Shown here one piece after another: positions 34,898-39,359 of a DNA stretch of 39,359 nt. The notes under the pieces were generated by a model. It was not told where the DNA came from. It was given only the letters and a program-made list of their open reading frames with translations, and did not search any database. The stretch lies in assembly GCA_021737265.1 (NCBI GenBank), contig JAIPEF010000012.1:1-39359 (forward strand), read 5' to 3'. Made by a program: the position numbers and the translations under genes. The stretch comes from Desulfocapsa sp. (GTDB lineage Bacteria > Desulfobacterota > Desulfobulbia > Desulfobulbales > Desulfocapsaceae). Each line of letters starts with the position of its first letter. Positions within the stretch are counted from its first letter, which is position 1.

Positions 34898-35085
34898 AAG
34901 ATGAAATACCCTTAGTGAAGGTTACTTGAAGTATCACTCATTAGGAAAGGAGAACATGCTTTTCCATATCAACAATGCTTCTCAAGGTCAAAAAAATAAG
35001 AGACAGAACCAGCAATAAATGTAAATTTTGCAATTAATCGGTGTCTGTCCGGAAATGAATTTCAGTAAAATTAATTGAGACGGAG

Positions 35086-35107
35086 GAAAAAAGCCGGCTC
35101 CGGCTTG
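35086..35107 (-). terminator. Rho-independent terminator after the Tim44-domain gene
   Basis: Stem AAGCCGG / CCGGCTT with a two- to six-base loop; on the minus strand the stem runs into TTTTTT. It lies about 55 bases downstream of the stop of the Tim44-domain gene. A second A/T-rich hairpin (TCTAAGAAA / TTTCTCAGA, near 35115-35137) lies in between. Confidence 0.8.
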
Positions 35108-35160
35108 ACATTCTCTAAGAAATATTTTCTCAGAAAAATAAGAAAGCAGGTTTCAGGGCT

Positions 35161-36063
35161 CTAAGCTTTCTTGATCCCTTCCAGTTTCCACCCCTGAGTC
35201 CCAAGGGGACGTGCCCAACTCCATTCTTCGGCAAACTTCACTGGCTCTGTCATACTGCCTGAAATTAGATCACCACTCTTGTCGTCCACGGTATAATCAA
35301 GGAGATTTGCAGTAAAAAGAACAGTAACAAAATCCTCCTCGTTTTCAGAACCGGCTCCCACAACTTCCACATTACGTATGGAAATATTTTCAAGTTTATT
35401 GATCTCTCCCCTGGCCTCCATCTCAGAAAACTGGACAGCATATTCAGAGGCAAGCTGCTCTCCTAAAAGATGGCGATAAGAAGAAATGTCACGTCGCATC
35501 CAACCGGCCTGAACTTTGAAGAAGACATCAGAGGCCACCTCGACAAAATATGCCGGATCAAAATCAGGATCCCCAATTCGAATGAGGCCCAGCCCTTCCT
35601 CCACGCTGGACACTGCCTGGTTGAGATCTCCTCCTGTACCCGTGTTGTTTCCGCCAAAGACATTGTTCTGCCGTGGAGGCGGTTGATATCCAGGTGATGC
35701 CCCTCCTCGGGGACGAACCATAGTACGCCGGAAAAAAAAATACCCCACAACACCAAGTAAAAGCAGCGGAAGTAACCCCATCCCTGAGCCACCCATGCCA
35801 AACAGGCTGCCAAAGAGCAGACCACCAATTGCACCACCAAGCAGGCCGCCGGCCAGACCTCGTCCAAACCCCGATCTCTGCTGCCCTGCCTGGGGCTGCT
35901 TTTTCTGGGCCAGAGGTGCCTGTTTTCTTGGAGTAGTGCGAAAAGATCGCCCACCAAATCGGGAACGAGCCTCAGAATAGTCGGCAATGATACCTGCCTC
36001 AACAAAACAGAGAGTAAAAAAAACGAGAAAAAAGGGCGTCAGTTTTCTCATAAAAACGAACAT
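35161..36063 (-). CDS. Tim44-domain membrane protein
   Basis: Contains a C-terminal Tim44/calcium-binding-type domain (FVEVASDVFFKVQAGWMRRDISSYRHLLGEQLASEYAVQF...FTANLLDYTVDDKSGDLI), the soluble fold shared with mitochondrial Tim44 and bacterial homologues of unclear function. The N-terminus has a signal/membrane segment (KLTPFFLVFFTLCFVEAG), a basic linker and a glycine-rich segment (GRGLAGGLLGGAIGGLLFGSLFGMGGSGMG) with a second helix LLPLLLLGVVGYFFF. The start is set to the ATG at 36063, which has GGAGG six bases upstream, giving 300 residues rather than 311. Its own terminator follows. Confidence 0.85.
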   Translation of the reverse strand: MFVFMRKLTPFFLVFFTLCFVEAGIIADYSEARSRFGGRSFRTTPRKQAPLAQKKQPQAGQQRSGFGRGLAGGLLGGAIGGLLFGSLFGMGGSGMGLLPLLLLGVVGYFFFRRTMVRPRGGASPGYQPPPRQNNVFGGNNTGTGGDLNQAVSSVEEGLGLIRIGDPDFDPAYFVEVASDVFFKVQAGWMRRDISSYRHLLGEQLASEYAVQFSEMEARGEINKLENISIRNVEVVGAGSENEEDFVTVLFTANLLDYTVDDKSGDLISGSMTEPVKFAEEWSWARPLGTQGWKLEGIKKA

Positions 36064-36297
36064 AAAATGCCTCCGCAGAAATAAAGTATTTAGCATAATA
36101 CTAATTTTGAAAATCTAACAAAAATAGCCACTCTTGTCACCTTGAATTTGGAATTATTCACGTGCAAACAATTTTGACGCAATGCCGAACCTTTACCAGG
36201 ATTTAATCTTTTACGGCTTCGACAAAGTGTGATACCTTGGAAAAAAGAAAGAGACCAGGTTCCATCATTTTCCTCATACAACACGGTACCCCATAAA

Positions 36298-37836
36298 ATG
36301 CTGCTGATCTTCCCACCCCTTGCCAAGGCATGCGAACCACCTGCCGGTATCCCTCAACTGGCAGGCTTTCTCCGCAAAAATGGAAAGAGGTGTATGGCCT
36401 GGGATGCAAACCTCGAAGGGCAGCTGGACCTCCTTGACCGTGAACAACATCCTGCAGACACCTGGAGCAAGCGGGCGTGGAAGAACGTTCAACACAACCT
36501 TTCTAATTTGCGACACCCCACACTCTACGAAAACAATGCCCGCTACCAGAGGGCGGTACGGGATACCAACCGGGCCTTGTCGCAGAGCTGTTCCGGATCT
36601 GAAGTCAACATCACCCTGGCTGATTATCAGGATACAAGCCTTTCTCCTCACCAGAGTAAGGATCTCCTTCGGGCGGCAGATGAATATCGTAAGAATATCT
36701 TCTTTCCATTTTTCCAGAGACACCTTCCAGAACTTCTCTCTCAGATAGATGACCAATGGATTGGCATCTCCCTGAACTATCTCAGCCAAGCCCTACCAGC
36801 TTTTGCCCTTGCAGGCTATCTGAAAAAAGAACATCCGGATTTCCGCTTGATTGCTGGAGGAGGCCTCATCACCTCCTGGCTCAGCAGCCCTTCATGGAAA
36901 AATCCTTTTAGCGAACTGTTTGATCACCTAATCGCGGGACCGGGTGAGCTGCCGTTACTGAAAATCCTTCGGCAGAATCCTTCACCAAAACATCGGGCAC
37001 CGGATTTTAAGGATCTACCGCTCAGCAACTATCTGGCCCCGGGTCTTATCCTTCCCTACAGCGCCTCCACCGGCTGTTACTGGAACCGATGTTCCTTCTG
37101 TCCGGAGAAGGCAGAAGGAAACCAATACATAAAACTTTCTTCAGATCAGGTTATGGATGATCTCCGCCTCCTTTGCGACACACTCACCCCTCGACTTGTT
37201 CATTTTCTTGACAATGCTGTGGCACCATCCCTGATGAAAAGGATGATCCAGCAGCCCATAGGGACAGAATGGTATGGTTTTGCACGAGTCAGTTCCGAAC
37301 TCAGCAACCCTGTGTTCTGCAAAGAACTGCGAAAATCCGGCTGTATCATGCTGAAACTTGGCATTGAGTCAGGTTCCCAGGCGGTGCTTGATGCCATGGA
37401 CAAGGGGATCAAGCTGCAAGTAGTTGAACAAACGCTGGCGGCTCTGAAAGATGCAGGAATCGCAAGCTATGTGTATCTCCTCTTTGGCACCCCTGCGGAA
37501 ACCATCCATGAGGCTCGACAAACCTTGGATTTCACGGTTCGCAATGCCCACGGTATCGACTTTCTAAACCTCGCCGTTTTCAACCTTCCACACAACAGTG
37601 AAGAGACAAGCAGCTTGCAGATTCGTGATTATTCAAATGGTGATTTATGCCTCTACTCAGACTTTTACCACCCAAAAGGCTGGGACCGTAAGGCAGTGCG
37701 AAGGTTTTTGGCCAGTGAATTTAAAACACACCCCATAATTCGCCCTATCCTGCAGCGGGATCCTCCTTTTTTCACATCTAACCACGCCCCATTTATGTCG
37801 TATTCAAAAAACCAACAGAAGGGAAACAGATCATGA
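36298..37836 (+). CDS. Radical SAM protein with B12-binding-like N-terminal region
   Basis: The N-terminus MLLIFPPLAKACEPPAGIPQLAGFLRKNG is typical of cobalamin-binding-type radical SAM enzymes, but the DxHxxG histidine motif is absent (AWDANLEGQ). The radical SAM core has the cluster motif GCYWNRCSFC (C260, C265, C268), spacing Cx4Cx2C as in a subgroup of the superfamily rather than the common Cx3Cx2C. Later, KLGIESGSQAVLDAMDKG and VYLLFGTPAETIHEARQT are standard radical SAM strands. About 512 residues. The ATG at 36298 is preferred; the ORF track start is a GTG 23 codons upstream. It overlaps the HI0933-like gene by four bases. Substrate unknown. Confidence 0.85.
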   Translation: MLLIFPPLAKACEPPAGIPQLAGFLRKNGKRCMAWDANLEGQLDLLDREQHPADTWSKRAWKNVQHNLSNLRHPTLYENNARYQRAVRDTNRALSQSCSGSEVNITLADYQDTSLSPHQSKDLLRAADEYRKNIFFPFFQRHLPELLSQIDDQWIGISLNYLSQALPAFALAGYLKKEHPDFRLIAGGGLITSWLSSPSWKNPFSELFDHLIAGPGELPLLKILRQNPSPKHRAPDFKDLPLSNYLAPGLILPYSASTGCYWNRCSFCPEKAEGNQYIKLSSDQVMDDLRLLCDTLTPRLVHFLDNAVAPSLMKRMIQQPIGTEWYGFARVSSELSNPVFCKELRKSGCIMLKLGIESGSQAVLDAMDKGIKLQVVEQTLAALKDAGIASYVYLLFGTPAETIHEARQTLDFTVRNAHGIDFLNLAVFNLPHNSEETSSLQIRDYSNGDLCLYSDFYHPKGWDRKAVRRFLASEFKTHPIIRPILQRDPPFFTSNHAPFMSYSKNQQKGNRS

Positions 37837-39107
37837 GCAAAAAAACTGTTGTGGTCATTGGTGGCGGCGCAGCAGGACTCATGGCTGCGGGTCAGGCAGC
37901 AGAGCATGGAGCAAAAGTGATCCTTCTTGAGAAAATGAAGCGTCCGGGACGCAAGATCTGTATCAGCGGAAAGGGGCGCTGCAACCTGACCAACAGTGCT
38001 CCGGTAAGTGATTTCATTGCCCATTTCGGAAAAAATGGCCGCTTCCTCCGCCAACCATTTTCCCGTTTTTTTGCCCCCGAGCTTGTGAGTTTTTTTGAAA
38101 AACACGGCCTGCCGGTGACCCTTGAGCGCGGTGGCAGATATTTCCCCAGCAGCGGCAAGGCTCCTGATATTTTGAAGGTTTTTCTTTCCTGGCTTGCAAA
38201 CTTAAACGTTGAAATTCATGATAATCGTGGTGTTGAGTCACTTGTCATCGAAAACAACAGGATCCAAGCTGTTGTCACTGGACGTGAAAGAATAGTCTGT
38301 GACGCCGCAATTCTGGCCACTGGCGGAGCCTCCTACCCTGCCACCGGTTCCACTGGTGATGGATACAGACTTGCAGAAGCGGTGGGTCACACCATTGTTC
38401 CCATTCGTCCCGCCCTGGTTCCCCTTGAAATTAAAGGAGGAATTCATCCGCAACTTGCCGGTCTTGAACTTCGAAATGTCGGGGTCCGGCTCTTAATCGA
38501 TGGAAAAAAGAGACGACAACTCTTTGGCGAATTGCACTTTCTTAAATATGGAGTGAGTGGCCCGACTATCCTGACGCTTAGCGGTGATGCGGTGGATGGA
38601 CTGCGGGAAGGCAGGAAAGTGGCCCTGGAAGTGGATCTCAAAGCAGCCCTCAGCCGGCAAAAACTGGATGCACGCCTGATCCGTGATTTTGAAAAACGAC
38701 ATAGGGAAATTTTTGCGGATGTTTTACGGGGTCTGATGCCGGCACAGCTTATCCCTTTCTGCTTAGAACAGACATCCATTCCAGCGGATCGACTGGCCGG
38801 AGAGATCTCAAAGAAAGAACGAAAAAAACTCCTCCACTGGTTAAAAGATCTGGTTCTGGAGGTAAGTGGGCATCGCTCTTTCAGCGAAGCCATTGTTACT
38901 GCCGGGGGGGTACATCTTCAAGAGGTCAATCCCAGAACAATGGAATCAACGATCGTCCTGGGCTTGTATCTGGCTGGAGAAATTCTGGATCTGAATGGGA
39001 ATACCGGCGGCTATAACCTTCAGGCTGCATTTTCCACCGGTTGGCTGGCAGGATGTTCTGCAGCACAAAAAGAATGCACCGAACCCCGAACGCTCAACAC
39101 GGACTAG
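37833..39107 (+). CDS. HI0933/BaiN-family FAD-dependent flavoprotein
   Basis: Large FAD-binding protein of the HI0933 (YhiN/BaiN) family. The Rossmann motif is VVVIGGGAAGLMAAGQAAEHGAKVILLEK, followed by the family signature RPGRKICISGKGRCNLTN. The middle has ILATGGASYPATGSTGDGYRLA, and the C-terminal FAD contact is GLYLAGEILDLNGNTGGYNLQAAFSTGWLAG. At 424 residues it is of slightly long family length. The last ~14 residues (AQKECTEPRTLNTD) go beyond the conserved end. The stop codon TAG is part of the CTAG terminus of the MITE-like element that follows. Enzyme role of the family is only partly known (some members are bile-acid reductases). Confidence 0.9.
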   Translation: MSKKTVVVIGGGAAGLMAAGQAAEHGAKVILLEKMKRPGRKICISGKGRCNLTNSAPVSDFIAHFGKNGRFLRQPFSRFFAPELVSFFEKHGLPVTLERGGRYFPSSGKAPDILKVFLSWLANLNVEIHDNRGVESLVIENNRIQAVVTGRERIVCDAAILATGGASYPATGSTGDGYRLAEAVGHTIVPIRPALVPLEIKGGIHPQLAGLELRNVGVRLLIDGKKRRQLFGELHFLKYGVSGPTILTLSGDAVDGLREGRKVALEVDLKAALSRQKLDARLIRDFEKRHREIFADVLRGLMPAQLIPFCLEQTSIPADRLAGEISKKERKKLLHWLKDLVLEVSGHRSFSEAIVTAGGVHLQEVNPRTMESTIVLGLYLAGEILDLNGNTGGYNLQAAFSTGWLAGCSAAQKECTEPRTLNTD

Positions 39108-39258
39108 TACAGCGTAAACCTTAATTTACCGTTTAGGGTTCGTCCGTCATACCCGAGTGGAGTTATCGGGTATCCAGGAATTTAGCTACGCCCTGGATCC
39201 TCGATTACTCCCTCGAGGAGGACTTCGATGAGAAGATATAAGCCTTACAGTGTACTAG
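39104..39258 (+). mobile_element. 155-bp CTAG-bounded MITE-like element, copy M2
   Basis: Same length, orientation and ends as copy M1 at 8079, with about ten differences, including AATTTACCGTTTAGGG against AATGTGCCGTTTTGGG. Both ends carry CTAG. The left CTAG provides the stop codon of the preceding flavoprotein gene and the right CTAG is shared with the start of the 106-bp edge repeat. Confidence 0.82.
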
Positions 39259-39359
39259 GAGCCTGACCGAAAATGCCCTTTTTCCCCAACTCTTCGTTGC
39301 TTGTGAAAAATAATGCTCGGAATATTATGTATATGCCTGTGCTTATTTTTCACAGATGC
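39254..39359 (+). mobile_element. End of a multicopy element at the right window edge
   Basis: Exact inverted copy of 32-137. Read on the plus strand, it begins at the CTAG shared with the MITE-like element and runs out of the window, so the two edge copies face outward from the window. It has the same internal hairpin (GTGAAAAATAATGC / GCTTATTTTTCAC). No reading frame long enough for a transposase is visible. Confidence 0.55.

Noticed and set aside
1-39359. CRISPR array, prophage, restriction or toxin-antitoxin module
   Set aside because: No regularly spaced direct repeats, no cas, phage structural, integrase, methylase-endonuclease or toxin-antitoxin pairs were found. The interspersed repeats are dispersed singly between ordinary genes.

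Overview
The window reads as a chromosomal segment of a Gram-negative, dissimilatory sulfur-metabolising bacterium. A complete dsrMKJOP set (membrane redox complex of sulfate/sulfite reduction), LptD, two outer-membrane-type lytic transglycosylases and a Tat-targeted ferredoxin-like DsrO point to Desulfobacterota. The placement near the Desulfobulbales is an inference from protein flavour only; no rRNA is present. Almost all of the window is ordinary housekeeping and energy-metabolism sequence. I found no prophage, CRISPR array, restriction system, recognisable defence island or complete insertion sequence.

Layout. 1-455: outward-running end of a multicopy element, a terminator and tRNA-Arg(ACG), all downstream of an RNase E/G-family gene (506-2770, minus) with a long basic N-terminal tail. 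3624-10542 (plus): an envelope cluster of lptD, a DHH phosphoesterase, an MltB-type and an MltA-type lytic transglycosylase, a methyltransferase and a small exported protein. 10616-16540 (minus): a CsgG-like lipoprotein-family gene, then a pyrimidine/shikimate operon transcribed pyrK-pyrD-yckA-like DUF1232 gene-aroD-aroE-aroA. 16699-18190: prepilin peptidase (plus), convergent with a flavodoxin-like protein (minus). 18338-24179 (minus): an RsbRD-N-like gene followed by dsrM-dsrK-dsrJ-dsrO-dsrP and a strong terminator. 24395-26503 (minus): Prc/CtpA protease. 26623-30717: MazG-like pyrophosphohydrolase, a methyltransferase, and the DUF3482 GTPase/DUF2868 membrane-protein pair. 30943-32928 (plus): an internally shortened EamA transporter, then a two-gene split version of a long RluA-type pseudouridine synthase. 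33287-36063 (minus): GGDEF-EAL protein and a Tim44-domain protein. 36298-39107 (plus): radical SAM protein and an HI0933-family flavoprotein.

The most notable layer is non-coding. Five copies of a palindromic intergenic repeat (family P: outer arms CGTATTTAT/ATAAATACG, inner arms GGGTGAAAAC/GTTTTCACCC) and two 155-bp CTAG-bounded MITE-like elements (family M) occupy the intergenic spaces, and an exact 106-bp inverted repeat forms the two window edges. In two places the repeat edge supplies the stop codon of the adjoining gene, and in one place a P copy is fused to an M copy exactly at CTAG. These families look like non-autonomous mobile DNA driven by a transposase encoded elsewhere. The edge repeats suggest the window is a contig or segment bounded by two outward-facing copies of the same multicopy element.

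Working relationships: DsrMKJOP carries electrons between the quinone pool/periplasm and cytoplasmic sulfite reduction. LptD, MltA, MltB and Prc are envelope biogenesis and remodelling functions. PyrKD with AroDEA serve pyrimidine and aromatic biosynthesis. The GTPase/DUF2868 pair is the best candidate for an under-described two-component module.
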